Made by a program: the position numbers and the translations under genes
The notes under the pieces: model-generated
The model's database searches: none
Seen by the model: only the letters and a program-made list of their open reading frames with translations
What the model was told of the DNA's origin: nothing
Assembly (NCBI GenBank): GCA_014169315.1
Contig: AP022133.1
Span: 3,596,001 to 3,660,000, forward strand
Direction of reading: 5' to 3'
DNA from: Enterobacter cloacae
GTDB lineage: Bacteria; Pseudomonadota; Gammaproteobacteria; Enterobacterales; Enterobacteriaceae
DNA length: 64,000 bases
In this document: piece by piece, positions 1 through 9,390 of the stretch
Layout: each line of letters opens with the position of its first letter
Numbering within the stretch: the first letter of the stretch is position 1

Positions 1-1
1 G

Positions 2-124
2 GTGTTGGCGGATATCGCCTCTCGCATACTGATTGCACCGCAAAGCCTTCCCGTTGGCGTGGTGACGGCTCTGGTTGGCGTACCTTTCTTTGCCGTGATT
101 ATCTACCGCTCAAGGAATAAGTGA
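2..124 (+). CDS. Iron-siderophore ABC transporter permease, FecCD family (C-terminal fragment)
   Basis: Only the last 40 codons are in the window, cut by its left edge. The visible peptide has the LPVGVVTALVGVPFFAVII segment typical of the last transmembrane helix of FecCD/BtuC-type permeases, followed by a short basic tail. The TGA stop overlaps the ATG of the next gene (TGATG), so it is translationally coupled to the ATPase that would energise it. The substrate, probably a ferric siderophore, cannot be told from this fragment. Confidence 0.8.
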   Translation: MLADIASRILIAPQSLPVGVVTALVGVPFFAVIIYRSRNK

Positions 125-885
125 TGAGTATCTCCGCTGAAAATATTACCTGGAAGGTCGGTAAAAAGGTCATCGTCAATAATGTCTCGCTGAACGTTTC
201 CCGGGGAGAAACAGTTGGGCTACTTGGTCCCAATGGCTGTGGTAAGTCCTCTCTTTTGCGCATTCTGGCAGGCCTGCGTCGCCCGGATACCGGTAGCGTG
301 ACGCTGGATGGGCAAAACATTGCCCGCATCGCCAAAAAACAGCTGGCACGCCGGGTGGCATTCGTTGAACAGCACAGCATGACTGATGCCAACATGCGGG
401 TTCGTGATGTGGTAAAACTTGGTCGTATACCGCATCACTCTCCTTTCTCGAACTGGAGCACGCATGATGACGAGGCCGTCACCGCGGCTCTGCAGAGGGT
501 GGATATGCAGGGAAAAAGTGACCAGGGCTGGCTGAGCCTGTCCGGAGGGGAGCGTCAGCGCGTGCATATTGCCCGCGCACTGGCGCAGACACCCACCGAA
601 ATCCTGCTGGATGAACCGACTAACCACCTGGACATTCATCACCAGATACAATTAATGCACCTGATCAGCGAGTTACCGGTGACCAGCATTGTGGCTCTCC
701 ACGACCTCAACCACGCCTCGATGTTCTGTGATTCGTTGATTGTGATGCAGAAAGGGCAAATTGTCGCCACAGGCACGCCGCAGGAGATCTTATCCGAGGA
801 ATTGCTTTGGGATGTGTTCAGGGTGAAAACCAAAATTGAGATCTCCCCGTACCACGGCAAAAAGCACATTCATTTTATCGTTTAG
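124..885 (+). CDS. Iron-siderophore ABC transporter ATP-binding protein (FecE/FepC type)
   Basis: This 253-residue ABC ATPase is the cytoplasmic motor of a ferric-siderophore importer. Visible motifs are Walker A GPNGCGKS (residues 35-42), Q-loop Gln83, signature LSGGERQ (139-145), Walker B ILLDEP (160-165) followed by TNHLD, and an H-loop in ALHDLNH. Length and motif order fit the FecE/FepC/FhuC family. I chose the ATG at 124, which overlaps the permease stop, over the GTG three bases upstream. It is followed after 11 bases by an MFS transporter on the same strand, suggesting an iron-acquisition operon. The exact substrate is not inferable. Confidence 0.93.
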   Translation: MSISAENITWKVGKKVIVNNVSLNVSRGETVGLLGPNGCGKSSLLRILAGLRRPDTGSVTLDGQNIARIAKKQLARRVAFVEQHSMTDANMRVRDVVKLGRIPHHSPFSNWSTHDDEAVTAALQRVDMQGKSDQGWLSLSGGERQRVHIARALAQTPTEILLDEPTNHLDIHHQIQLMHLISELPVTSIVALHDLNHASMFCDSLIVMQKGQIVATGTPQEILSEELLWDVFRVKTKIEISPYHGKKHIHFIV

Positions 886-896
886 GGTCAGGCTGC

Positions 897-2135
897 ATGT
901 CTCTGTTCTCCCTGCGTTCTGCTACAACGCTCTGGCCGCCCGTTTTATTGGGTAGCCAGTTCGTATTTAATATTGGTTTTTACGCAGTTGTTCCCTTCCT
1001 GGCGATATTTTTACGCGACGATATGTTGCTCTCTGGCGGGCTTATCGGGCTGGTGCTGGGGTTACGCACGTTCTCCCAACAGGGTATGTTTATCGTTGGT
1101 GGAGCGCTCTCTGACAAATATGGCGCAAAGATCGTTATCCTCTGCGGCTGCATTATTCGCGTGGCGGGTTATCTCCTGCTGGCATGCGGACAATCCCTGT
1201 TTCCCATCATTCTGGGAGCGTGCCTGACGGGTATCGGGGGGGCACTGTTCTCTCCCTCCATTGAAGCCCTGCTGGCAAAAACGGGGACACAAAGCGAAGC
1301 AAAGGGAAAACGGAGCCGGGCAGAGTGGTTTGCTCTTTTTGCCGTGTGCGGTGAACTTGGAGCGGTCCTGGGCCCGGTTGCCGGCGCGCTGCTGACAGGG
1401 CTGGGCTTCCGTCAGGTGGCGCTGGCAGGTGCTGGAGTGTTTGTCATTGCGCTCGTTGTGCTGTACTTCTGCCTTCCTGCCACACCCCACAGCAAACAGG
1501 TACTAAAGGTGCTTCCCTGGTGGACGACCTTCCGCCAGCCGCGCTTTGTCGCCTTTATCATTGCCTATAGCTCGTGGCTTTTGAGCTATAACCAGCTCTA
1601 TCTGGCGTTGCCGGTAGAGATCCAGCGTTCAGGTGGCAGCGAGCAAGATCTCGGTCCTCTCTTTATGCTGGCTTCAGTACTGATTATCGCTTTTCAGCTT
1701 CCGCTGGCGCGCTTCGCCCGACGCGTGGGTGCCATCAGGATCTTACCGGTGGGTTTTTTGCTGCTCGCCGCCGCCTTTGCGAGCGTCTCCCTGTTCGCCG
1801 CAACAGAGCCGCCGGAAGGCTGGTTACGGTTGTTGCCTTCGGTGTGCCTTGTGACCCTGTTAACGCTGGGCCAAATGCTGCTCGTACCGTCAGCAAAAGA
1901 CCTGATCCCACACTTTGCCGAAGCGTCAACGCTGGGGGCACACTATGGTGCACTCTCTACCGCCGGGGGCTGCGCAGTGCTGGCGGGGAATCTGTTCTTC
2001 GGCCCGCTACTGGATCATGCGCTGGTTCCCTCAACGCAGGCAATTTACCCCTGGCTGCTGCTGGCGTTATTTCCTTTTTGTAGCGCACTTGCGTTACCCG
2101 TGATTTGCCGTTCAATACGACCTTCCCGGACGTAA
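897..2135 (+). CDS. MFS transporter, possibly siderophore-related
   Basis: This 412-residue polytopic membrane protein has about 12 predicted hydrophobic segments. The loop after helix 2 carries GGALSDKYGAK, the MFS motif A (GxLaDrxGrk type). It begins 11 bases after the ABC ATPase stop, so the two are probably cotranscribed. Placement directly behind a ferric-siderophore importer suggests siderophore export or recycling, as EntS does next to fep genes, but that is inference from context and the sequence itself only supports a drug/metabolite-type MFS carrier. No gene symbol is assigned. Confidence 0.85.
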   Translation: MSLFSLRSATTLWPPVLLGSQFVFNIGFYAVVPFLAIFLRDDMLLSGGLIGLVLGLRTFSQQGMFIVGGALSDKYGAKIVILCGCIIRVAGYLLLACGQSLFPIILGACLTGIGGALFSPSIEALLAKTGTQSEAKGKRSRAEWFALFAVCGELGAVLGPVAGALLTGLGFRQVALAGAGVFVIALVVLYFCLPATPHSKQVLKVLPWWTTFRQPRFVAFIIAYSSWLLSYNQLYLALPVEIQRSGGSEQDLGPLFMLASVLIIAFQLPLARFARRVGAIRILPVGFLLLAAAFASVSLFAATEPPEGWLRLLPSVCLVTLLTLGQMLLVPSAKDLIPHFAEASTLGAHYGALSTAGGCAVLAGNLFFGPLLDHALVPSTQAIYPWLLLALFPFCSALALPVICRSIRPSRT

Positions 2136-2139
2136 CGGA

Positions 2140-2484
2140 CTACTTTTTCTGACGATATTTTTCCGGCAATTCCGGTACCGGACGGCGATCGTCAATCAGA
2201 TGGCGAATCGTCAGAATGGGGTGACGCCACAGCATGCGTGGCCCTGCCCAGCGCATAACCTGCTTCATTTCCTCACGTCTGGCGGGCTGGTAGCAGTGTA
2301 CCGGACACTGTTTACAGGCTGGTTTTTCCTCACCAAAGACGCATTTATCCAGACGCTTATCCGCATAGGCATTAAGTGCCTGATAGTACCCTTCTTCCTG
2401 TGAAGCCTGTGGGCACCGTTTTTCATACAGGGCGATCATTTTGGCGATCGTCTCTTTTTCTCGTGCGATGCGTTTATCAGACAT
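2140..2484 (-). CDS. ygbA: YgbA, nitrosative-stress-associated small protein
   Basis: This 114-residue protein matches the YgbA (nitrous-oxide-stimulated promoter) family over its whole length and sits just upstream of mutS as in E. coli. It is rich in Cys and His, with a cluster CVFGEEKPACKQCPVHC in the middle and a basic C-terminal half. The spaced cysteines could bind a metal, which is an inference. In E. coli ygbA is part of the NsrR (nitric oxide) regulon; its biochemical role is poorly defined. It converges on the MFS gene with 4 bases between stop codons. Confidence 0.93.
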   Translation of the reverse strand: MSDKRIAREKETIAKMIALYEKRCPQASQEEGYYQALNAYADKRLDKCVFGEEKPACKQCPVHCYQPARREEMKQVMRWAGPRMLWRHPILTIRHLIDDRRPVPELPEKYRQKK

Positions 2485-2502
2485 GACGGGTCACCGAATA
2501 AT

Positions 2503-2525
2503 AAAGTGCATTTATAATACCATTT
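2503..2525 (-). promoter_or_regulatory. Possible NsrR operator upstream of ygbA
   Basis: AAAGTGCATTT, one spacer base, then TAATACCATTT lies 18 bases upstream of the ygbA start. The first half agrees with the NsrR half-site AAGATGCATTT at 9 of 11 positions, but the second half is weak. On the ygbA strand it overlaps a plausible -10 (TATTAT). Known NsrR control of E. coli ygbA makes this worth noting; the sequence alone does not prove it. Confidence 0.3.
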
Positions 2526-2601
2526 ATCCCTTGCGGTTTCAGTCGTTGCATTTCGTTTTCTGAAGACGCCTTCCAGTTTTAACCCCGCCCCTCATGACTT
2601 T

Positions 2602-2621
2602 TACTGGTATTTTATACAGGT
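2602..2621 (+). promoter_or_regulatory. LexA (SOS) box upstream of symE-like gene
   Basis: TACTGGTATTTTATACAGGT contains CTG-N10-CAG with an AT-rich centre and flanking TA, close to the LexA consensus TACTGTATATATATACAGTA. It ends 38 bases before the chosen ATG, where an operator over the promoter would lie. E. coli symE is a known LexA-repressed SOS gene, so site and gene support each other. Confidence 0.8.
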
Positions 2622-2659
2622 ATCAGAAACACACTTTGCCCGTATCTACCGGAGACCGT

Positions 2660-2890
2660 ATGCAACAGATCGCTATCGCCAAACCCTATCGTCATTTAAA
2701 AGTCGGCTATTTCAGAAAACGTCACGAGGACCGCAAGACTAAAATCCCGACACATTACAGCGTGCATGCTGCTTTAAGCTTAAAAGGGGACTGGCTTGAA
2801 CAAGCCGGATTTACCACAAATTCGCAGGTTCGGGTGGGTGTTGAGCATGGAAAAATCATCATCGAGTTAATGCCGGAAGGCGTCTCGTAA
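2660..2890 (+). CDS. SymE-like type I toxin family protein
   Basis: This 76-residue protein resembles the C-terminal AbrB-like domain of SymE (conserved GDWLEQAGF and VRVGVEHGKIII strands). E. coli SymE is an SOS-induced, RNA-associated toxin whose translation is blocked by the antisense RNA SymR. I chose the ATG at 2660 because it has a GGAG Shine-Dalgarno about 6 bases upstream and leaves the LexA box outside the gene; an upstream in-frame ATG at 2594 would place the operator inside the coding region. It is shorter than E. coli SymE (about 113 residues), lacking part of the N-terminus, so activity is uncertain. A SymR-like RNA would run antisense across 2600-2700; I could not confirm one. 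Confidence 0.8.
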   Translation: MQQIAIAKPYRHLKVGYFRKRHEDRKTKIPTHYSVHAALSLKGDWLEQAGFTTNSQVRVGVEHGKIIIELMPEGVS

Positions 2891-3003
2891 AGTCGTGACA
2901 TTTTTCTGCGCCACACCTTTTTTTCATGCGACAATAGAGGGAACTAACGGCCACTGAGCCGCTCAAAGCGTAATATTATCAAAGAAATGGATATCATAAC
3001 TCC

Positions 3004-5565
3004 ATGACCACAATCGACAATTTCGACGCACATACGCCGATGATGCAGCAGTATCTGAAGCTGAAAGCACAACACCCGGAAATCTTGCTGTTTTACCGTA
3101 TGGGCGATTTTTACGAGCTCTTTTATGACGATGCCAGACGCGCGTCGCAGTTGCTCGATATCTCCCTGACCAAACGTGGCGCATCGGCAGGTGAGCCTAT
3201 CCCGATGGCGGGTATCCCCCATCACGCGGTAGAAAACTACCTGGCAAAGCTGGTGAACCAGGGCGAATCCGTGGCGATCTGCGAGCAGATTGGCGATCCA
3301 GCCACCTCAAAAGGCCCGGTTGAACGCAAAGTTGTGCGCATTGTCACGCCAGGCACCATCAGTGACGAAGCCCTGCTGCAGGAGCGCCAGGATAACCTGC
3401 TGGCAGCGCTGTGGCAGGATAGTAAAGGATTTGGCTACGCCACGCTGGATATCAGCTCCGGACGTTTTCGCCTGAGCGAACCGGCTGACCGCGAAACCAT
3501 GGCGGCCGAATTGCAACGCACAAACCCGGCAGAGCTGCTCTATGCCGAAGATTTCGCCGAAATGGCACTCATTGAAGGCCGCCGTGGCCTGCGTCGCCGC
3601 CCGCTATGGGAATTCGAAATTGATACCGCGCGCCAGCAGTTGAACCTGCAGTTTGGCACGCGCGATCTGATTGGCTTTGGCGTGGAAAATGCCCCACGCG
3701 GGCTGTGTGCAGCTGGCTGCCTGCTACAGTATGTGAAAGATACCCAACGCACGGCGCTGCCGCATATCCGCTCGATTACAATGGAACGTCAGCAGGACAG
3801 CATCATCATGGATGCTGCGACGCGCCGTAACCTGGAGATCACCCAGAATCTGGCTGGTGGTGTGGAAAATACCCTCGCCTCGGTGCTCGATAACACGGTT
3901 ACCCCAATGGGCAGCCGCATGCTTAAGCGTTGGCTGCATATGCCGATTCGCGATACCGATACACTGACCAGCCGCCAGCAGACCATTGCCGCTTTGCAGG
4001 ATCGCTATACTGAGCTGCAGCCCGTGCTGCGCCAGGTCGGCGATCTGGAACGTATTCTTGCTCGTCTGGCACTGCGTACGGCTCGCCCACGCGATCTCGC
4101 GCGTATGCGTCATGCCTTCCAGCAGCTACCGGAACTGCGTGCCCAGCTTGGTGACGTAGCCAGCGCGCCAGTACAGAAGCTGCGCGAAACAATGGGAGAG
4201 TTTACCGGGCTTCGCGAATTGCTGGAGCGCGCCATCATTGATGCGCCTCCGGTTCTGGTTCGTGATGGCGGCGTAATTGCACCAGGCTACAACGAAGAGC
4301 TGGATGAATGGCGCGCGCTGGCAGACGGTGCAACAGACTACCTTGATAAGCTGGAAATCCGCGAGCGTGAACGTCTGGGGCTGGACACCCTGAAGGTAGG
4401 TTATAACGCGATACACGGTTACTACATTCAGATCAGCCGTGGACAAAGCCATCTGGCACCTATCCACTATGTTCGTCGACAAACGCTGAAAAATGCCGAG
4501 CGCTATATCATTCCTGAGCTGAAAGAGTATGAGGACAAAGTTCTCACCTCGAAAGGCAAAGCCCTGGCGCTGGAAAAACAGCTTTATGACGAGCTGTTCG
4601 ACATGCTGATGCCACACCTTGCTGAGCTGCAATTAAGCGCCGGTGCACTGGCTGAACTGGATGTGCTGGTAAACCTGGCAGAACGCGCAGAGACGCTGAA
4701 CTACACCTGCCCAACCTTTACCGATAAACCCGGTATTCGCATTACCGAGGGTCGACATCCAGTGGTCGAGCGCGTGCTGAACGAGCCGTTCATTGCTAAC
4801 CCACTAAGCCTGTCACCGCAAAGAAGAATGCTGATCATCACCGGTCCAAACATGGGCGGTAAAAGTACCTATATGCGCCAGACTGCGCTCATCGCCCTGC
4901 TCGCCGGGATCGGTAGCTACGTTCCAGCGCAAAAAGTGGAGATTGGCCCAATCGATCGTATCTTCACCCGTGTGGGCGCTGCAGACGATCTGGCAAGCGG
5001 GCGTTCAACCTTTATGGTGGAAATGACCGAAACCGCCAACATCCTGCATAACGCAACCGAGTACAGTCTGGTGTTGATGGACGAAGTTGGACGCGGAACG
5101 TCAACCTATGACGGACTGTCGCTGGCGTGGGCATGTGCCGAAAGCCTGGCGAATAAAATCAAGGCCATGACGCTGTTTGCAACCCACTATTTCGAACTGA
5201 CACAGTTGCCAGAGAAGATGGAAGGCGTGGCAAACGTTCATCTTGATGCACTGGAACACGGTGATACCATCGCCTTTATGCACACGGTGCAGGACGGTGC
5301 GGCAAGCAAGAGCTATGGCCTGGCCGTCGCAGCGCTGGCGGGCGTGCCGAAAGAGGTGATCAAGCGCGCGCGGCAGAAATTGCGTGAGCTGGAAAGTTTG
5401 TCACCCAATGCCGCAGCCACACAGATTGACGGTACACAGATGTCATTGCTGGCTCCTGCAGAAGAAACCTCTCCCGCAGTCGAAGCGCTGGAGAATCTCG
5501 ACCCGGATTCACTGACACCGCGTCAGGCGCTGGAGTGGATTTACCGGCTGAAGAGTTTGGTTTAG
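3004..5565 (+). CDS. mutS: DNA mismatch repair ATPase MutS
   Basis: This 853-residue protein has the E. coli MutS length and near-identical sequence. It recognises mismatches and small loops and recruits MutL and MutH. The mismatch-reading Phe36 and Glu38 are present in GDFYELF. The ABC-type ATPase domain has Walker A GPNMGGKS (about residue 615) and Walker [19 protein letters not shown] beta-clamp motif lies near residue 813, before the C-terminal tetramerisation segment. I see no frameshift or lost catalytic residue, so the strain should not be a hypermutator through this gene. It is followed by its own terminator. Confidence 0.98.
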   Translation: MTTIDNFDAHTPMMQQYLKLKAQHPEILLFYRMGDFYELFYDDARRASQLLDISLTKRGASAGEPIPMAGIPHHAVENYLAKLVNQGESVAICEQIGDPATSKGPVERKVVRIVTPGTISDEALLQERQDNLLAALWQDSKGFGYATLDISSGRFRLSEPADRETMAAELQRTNPAELLYAEDFAEMALIEGRRGLRRRPLWEFEIDTARQQLNLQFGTRDLIGFGVENAPRGLCAAGCLLQYVKDTQRTALPHIRSITMERQQDSIIMDAATRRNLEITQNLAGGVENTLASVLDNTVTPMGSRMLKRWLHMPIRDTDTLTSRQQTIAALQDRYTELQPVLRQVGDLERILARLALRTARPRDLARMRHAFQQLPELRAQLGDVASAPVQKLRETMGEFTGLRELLERAIIDAPPVLVRDGGVIAPGYNEELDEWRALADGATDYLDKLEIRERERLGLDTLKVGYNAIHGYYIQISRGQSHLAPIHYVRRQTLKNAERYIIPELKEYEDKVLTSKGKALALEKQLYDELFDMLMPHLAELQLSAGALAELDVLVNLAERAETLNYTCPTFTDKPGIRITEGRHPVVERVLNEPFIANPLSLSPQRRMLIITGPNMGGKSTYMRQTALIALLAGIGSYVPAQKVEIGPIDRIFTRVGAADDLASGRSTFMVEMTETANILHNATEYSLVLMDEVGRGTSTYDGLSLAWACAESLANKIKAMTLFATHYFELTQLPEKMEGVANVHLDALEHGDTIAFMHTVQDGAASKSYGLAVAALAGVPKEVIKRARQKLRELESLSPNAAATQIDGTQMSLLAPAEETSPAVEALENLDPDSLTPRQALEWIYRLKSLV

Positions 5566-5580
5566 TCCTTTGTCGTCTGG

Positions 5581-5613
5581 GCCCGGTGGCGCTCACGCTT
5601 ACCGGGCTTTTTT
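5581..5613 (+). terminator. Rho-independent terminator after mutS
   Basis: GCCCGGT (5581-5587) pairs with ACCGGGC (5601-5607) and is followed by six T residues, 15 bases after the mutS stop. The 5614-5712 stretch to the LysR gene holds nothing I recognise. Confidence 0.85.
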
Positions 5614-5712
5614 CAGCGCTTCAGCAATCAGGTTGATGAGGTATTTTCAGGACGCCTTAACAAAGTAAAGCAGGTGCGAGTTTTCGGCACTTATCAAAAA
5701 GATGCGCCCCGA

Positions 5713-6600
5713 TTAATTAACCCTCATGCGCATAAAATCGATAAATGTCCGCACTTTCGCAGGCACATGCTGGGCATCAGGATACACCGCGTAGATACCC
5801 TGCCGTGCAAAACGGTATCCCGGTAAAACCGATACCAGTTTTCCCGCATCAAGAGCATTTCGAACCAGCCACTCCGGAAGTAGCGCCACACCGCTTCCTG
5901 CCAGAGCAAAGGCCATCAGCGCCTGAGCACTGTCCGCAAACAAACGCGGTGCTTTTTTTATCTCCAGGGTGGCTGACGCCCCCCGTGCATCTTTCACCTG
6001 CCAGTGCAGCGGCGAGGCCAGGCGCTCGTGAATAATCCAGTCTGCTTCAGCCAGCTGTTCCAGCGATTCAACCGGATGGTCAAGCAGCCAACGAGGCGTC
6101 GCAACGGGCAGGATGGAAAAGTGGGTAATCAATGCGGCGTGATAACGTGAATCTGCGAGGGTTCCCAGTCTGATGGCGACATCAAAGCGTTCAGAGATAA
6201 GGTCGGCATGCAGAGACGACGAGACATGACGTATGCGCAGGCTCGGGTGTAGCTGGCTGAACCCGGCCAGCAAAGGTATCACGATCTGCGAACCGTACTC
6301 GGGCGTAGTGGTGATCCGCAATTCCCCCGTAAGCCCGGCATGGTTTGCGCGGACATCATCCCGCAATCGCTCTGCATCCTTTAAAAGCGCCACGCTACGT
6401 TGATGAAAAAGCGCCCCTGCCTCGGTTAACCTCAGGCGACGGGTAGATCGCAGCAACAACGTTACGCCCAGCTCATCTTCAAGCTGGCGAATATTGAAAC
6501 TGACGACAGCTTTTGTCAGCCCCATCGCATCTGCTGCGGCGGTGAAACTGCCTGTGTCCGCTACCGCAACAAACATCGCCGTACGCTGTAAATTAATCAT
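5713..6600 (-). CDS. LysR-family transcriptional regulator
   Basis: This 295-residue LysR-type regulator has an N-terminal winged helix-turn-helix (FVAVADTGSFTAAADAMGLTKA and NIRQLEDELG, about residues 10-45) and a periplasmic-binding-protein-like effector domain after about residue 90. It is divergent from an MFS transporter with 109 bases between starts, the usual LysR arrangement, so it probably controls that gene and itself. The effector is unknown. The gene lies in the mutS-rpoS interval, known to vary in content among enterobacteria. Confidence 0.9.
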   Translation of the reverse strand: MINLQRTAMFVAVADTGSFTAAADAMGLTKAVVSFNIRQLEDELGVTLLLRSTRRLRLTEAGALFHQRSVALLKDAERLRDDVRANHAGLTGELRITTTPEYGSQIVIPLLAGFSQLHPSLRIRHVSSSLHADLISERFDVAIRLGTLADSRYHAALITHFSILPVATPRWLLDHPVESLEQLAEADWIIHERLASPLHWQVKDARGASATLEIKKAPRLFADSAQALMAFALAGSGVALLPEWLVRNALDAGKLVSVLPGYRFARQGIYAVYPDAQHVPAKVRTFIDFMRMRVN

Positions 6601-6709
6601 TATCAGCCTTGAGAACTGTCAAAATAATTTTGACAGAATATCTCAGTTTGTCGTGTTTATCAGCACATTAAGGAACGCTACGATCCGCCTCCTCACCGGA
6701 GGATCTACC

Positions 6710-7912
6710 ATGACGTATCGCAGCAAAGTCGCAGTTGTCTATCTGCTGGGCTTTTTTCTTGATCTGATTAATATGTTTATCGCCAGCGTCGCTTTTCCGG
6801 CAATGGCTCACGCCTTTAACACCACGCCTTCAGCACTTTCCTGGGTCAGTAACGGGTACATTGCCGGTCTGACACTGGTGATCCCCTTCAGCACCGTGCT
6901 GACGCGCCGCATCGGGCCAAAGCGCGTTATCCTGCTTTCACTTTTTCTGTTCAGCGCAGCCTCTGCTGCAGCGGGCCTGTCATCCTCGCTGGAGAGCCTG
7001 ATTGTCTGGCGAGTGCTGCAGGGGATTGGGGGTGGTTTGCTGATCCCGGTTGGACAGGCACTGACATGGCAACAATTTAAGCCCCACGAGCGCGCCAGAC
7101 TCTCTTCAGCGGTCATGCTGGTTGCGTTGCTTGCCCCCGCTTGCTCACCCGCTATTGGGGGACTGCTGGTTCAGGCATTAAGCTGGCGCTGGATATTTTT
7201 CGCCACGCTCCCGGTTGCCATCGTGACCTTTGCTTTGGCCTGCCTGTGGCTTAAACACGAAATGCCACCGATGAAAGCAACCAGGCTGCTAAACCTGCCT
7301 TTGCTGACGGACCCGCTTTTACGTTTTTCCATGCTGGTCTATTTATGTGTCCCCGGCATGTTTATCGGGGTAAACGTCACGGGCATGTTTTATCTTCAGA
7401 GCGAGGCCAATATGACACCAGCTGCAACGGGGATGCTTATGCTGCCGTGGTCTGTGGCATCGTTTATAGCCATCACGGCGACAGGACGCTATTTTAACCG
7501 TATCGGACCCCGGCCGCTGATTGTCCTCGGTTGCCTTTTGCAGGCAACGGGCATTCTGCTTTTGATTAACGCCAGTTCGGCAATGCTGTTACCTGCCGTT
7601 GCGTTTACCTTGATGGGCGCAGGCGGAAGCCTTTGCAGCAGTACGGCTCAGAGTAGCGCTTTTTTGACGACGCACCAGGAAGATATGCCGGATGCCAGCG
7701 CGCTGTGGAATCTTAATCGGCAGTTAAGCTTTTTTGCAGGAGCCCTGTTGCTGGCGCAGGCGCTGAACCTGGCGCTGGCCTGGCTGACACCGCTCGCCGC
7801 GTGGCACGGGATGTTTATTTTTGCTGCAGGTATCACCTTACTGCCTGTACTGTATGTTTTTCGTCTTAACAATACGCAGGCGCTAACCCAGCTGCGACAG
7901 GAGAATTCATGA
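6710..7912 (+). CDS. MFS transporter next to LysR regulator
   Basis: This 400-residue integral membrane protein resembles the drug:H+ antiporter branch of the MFS, with LTRRIGPKR after helix 2 and RVLQGIGGGLLIP, an RxxQGxGga motif of DHA transporters, near residue 105. I chose the ATG at 6710 because CCGGAGGA lies just upstream; the longer in-frame reading from 6494 would overlap the divergent LysR gene and lacks MFS character. The stop overlaps the ATG of the next gene (ATGA), so the two are coupled. Export of a small toxic compound is likely but the substrate is unknown. Confidence 0.88.
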   Translation: MTYRSKVAVVYLLGFFLDLINMFIASVAFPAMAHAFNTTPSALSWVSNGYIAGLTLVIPFSTVLTRRIGPKRVILLSLFLFSAASAAAGLSSSLESLIVWRVLQGIGGGLLIPVGQALTWQQFKPHERARLSSAVMLVALLAPACSPAIGGLLVQALSWRWIFFATLPVAIVTFALACLWLKHEMPPMKATRLLNLPLLTDPLLRFSMLVYLCVPGMFIGVNVTGMFYLQSEANMTPAATGMLMLPWSVASFIAITATGRYFNRIGPRPLIVLGCLLQATGILLLINASSAMLLPAVAFTLMGAGGSLCSSTAQSSAFLTTHQEDMPDASALWNLNRQLSFFAGALLLAQALNLALAWLTPLAAWHGMFIFAAGITLLPVLYVFRLNNTQALTQLRQENS

Positions 7913-8286
7913 CGGCTTTCGAACACGAAATTATCGACCTCCACATTGCGCTTGAAAACTGGTTAGGCAAAGGCGAAGGCGATCCCAGCGCCCTGCTCAC
8001 CCGTTTCCGGCCAGATTTTCTGATGATCCCACCGGGTGGGGCACATTTCGACTATCAAGCCCTTGCCAGTTTCCTGGACAGTCAGCGCGGAAGCCGTCCC
8101 GGTCTGAAGATCGTCATTGATGAATTAACGACGCTACAAACCTGGAACAACGGCGCAGTGCTTCACTATCGGGAGACGCAAACCCGCCCGGAGCAGCCAC
8201 TCAACGTGCGCTGGTCAACCGCGGTGCTCAATCAGGAAGGCGATCGGATAACGTGGCGTTTGCTGCACGAAACCGCGCAGCCGTAA
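7909..8286 (+). CDS. NTF2-like (DUF4440/SnoaL-type) protein
   Basis: This 125-residue cytoplasmic protein is predicted to adopt the NTF2-like alpha/beta cone fold: an N-terminal helix (EIIDLHIALENWLG), a RFRPDFLMIPPGG segment, and C-terminal strands ending in TWRLLHET. Members include small enzymes and ligand-binding proteins, so no reaction can be named. The start overlaps the stop of the MFS transporter, so transporter and NTF2-like protein probably act on the same compound under the LysR regulator. Confidence 0.75.
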   Translation: MTAFEHEIIDLHIALENWLGKGEGDPSALLTRFRPDFLMIPPGGAHFDYQALASFLDSQRGSRPGLKIVIDELTTLQTWNNGAVLHYRETQTRPEQPLNVRWSTAVLNQEGDRITWRLLHETAQP

Positions 8287-8293
8287 CACAAAA

Positions 8294-8325
8294 GAAAAAG
8301 GCTCGTCTCACGACGAGCCTTTTTT
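8294..8325. terminator. Bidirectional terminator between NTF2-like gene and rpoS
   Basis: GCTCGTC (8301-8307) pairs with GACGAGC (8312-8318), flanked by an A-rich run on the left and CTTTTTT on the right, so it can stop transcription from both converging genes. Confidence 0.85.
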
Positions 8326-8338
8326 GACGAATGGTTGC

Positions 8339-9331
8339 TTACTCGCGGAACAGCGCTTCGATATTCAGCCCTTGCCCCTGCAGGATTTCACGCAGGCGAC
8401 GCAGACCTTCAACCTGAATCTGGCGGACACGTTCACGGGTCAGGCCAATCTCACGGCCGACGTCTTCCAGTGTCGCAGCTTCATACCCCAGTAAACCGAA
8501 ACGACGTGCCAGCACTTCACGCTGTTTGGCGTTCAGTTCGAACAGCCATTTGACGATGCTCTGTTTCATGTCATCGTCCTGCGTGGTGTCTTCCGGGCCG
8601 TTGTCTTTTTCATCGGCCAGGATGTCCAGCAGCGCTTTTTCGGAGTCGCCACCCAACGGGGTGTCAACTGAGGTAATGCGCTCGTTGAGACGCAGCATAC
8701 GGCTTACGTCATCAACCGGTTTATCGAGTTGTTCGGCAATCTCTTCCGCACTTGGCTCGTGGTCCAGCTTATGGGACAACTCGCGCGCGGTACGCAGATA
8801 GACATTCAACTCTTTGACGATGTGGATTGGCAGGCGGATCGTACGGGTCTGGTTCATAATTGCCCGTTCGATAGTCTGACGAATCCACCAGGTAGCGTAA
8901 GTGGAGAAGCGGAACCCACGTTCCGGGTCAAACTTCTCTACTGCGCGGATGAGACCTAAGTTGCCCTCTTCAATCAGATCCAGCAGAGCCAGACCACGAT
9001 TACCGTAACGACGGGCAATTTTCACGACCAGACGCAAGTTACTTTCAATCATGCGACGGCGCGAGGCAACATCACCACGCAAAGCACGACGTGCGAAATA
9101 GACTTCTTCTTCGGCCGTTAACAGTGGGGAGTAACCAATCTCCCCAAGGTAAAGCTGAGTCGCGTCCAGTACACGCTGTGTGGCTCCCTGCGATAACAGC
9201 TCTTCTTCAGCCAAATCGTTATCACTGGGTTCCTCTTCTACTAAGGCTTTTTCGTCAAAAGCCTCTGCTCCGTTCTCATCAAATTCCGCATCTTCATTTA
9301 AATCATGAACTTTCAGCGTATTCTGACTCAT
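8339..9331 (-). CDS. rpoS: RNA polymerase sigma factor RpoS (sigma S)
   Basis: This 330-residue protein is the stationary-phase and general-stress sigma factor, at exactly E. coli length. Region 2 is seen as [17 protein letters not shown] with the -10 recognition stretch YATWWIRQ, and the region 4.2 helix-turn-helix as [20 protein letters not shown] chose the start with [10 protein letters not shown], preceded by a GGAGCCACCTT Shine-Dalgarno, over the in-frame ATG 48 bases upstream. Transcription probably starts inside nlpD, giving a long leader of the kind sRNAs act on in E. coli. The reading frame is intact. Confidence 0.98.
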   Translation of the reverse strand: MSQNTLKVHDLNEDAEFDENGAEAFDEKALVEEEPSDNDLAEEELLSQGATQRVLDATQLYLGEIGYSPLLTAEEEVYFARRALRGDVASRRRMIESNLRLVVKIARRYGNRGLALLDLIEEGNLGLIRAVEKFDPERGFRFSTYATWWIRQTIERAIMNQTRTIRLPIHIVKELNVYLRTARELSHKLDHEPSAEEIAEQLDKPVDDVSRMLRLNERITSVDTPLGGDSEKALLDILADEKDNGPEDTTQDDDMKQSIVKWLFELNAKQREVLARRFGLLGYEAATLEDVGREIGLTRERVRQIQVEGLRRLREILQGQGLNIEALFRE

Positions 9332-9390
9332 AAGGTGGCTCCTACCCGTGATCCCTGAACAAGACACCCAGGTTGGCATGCCCCGTCAAA

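Noticed and set aside
2594..2659. Longer symE-like reading from the ATG at 2594
   Set aside because: It would place the LexA box within the gene and has no Shine-Dalgarno, unlike the ATG at 2660.
6494..6709. N-terminal extension of the MFS transporter into the LysR gene
   Set aside because: The extension is antisense to conserved LysR codons, and a good GGAGGA ribosome site precedes the ATG at 6710.
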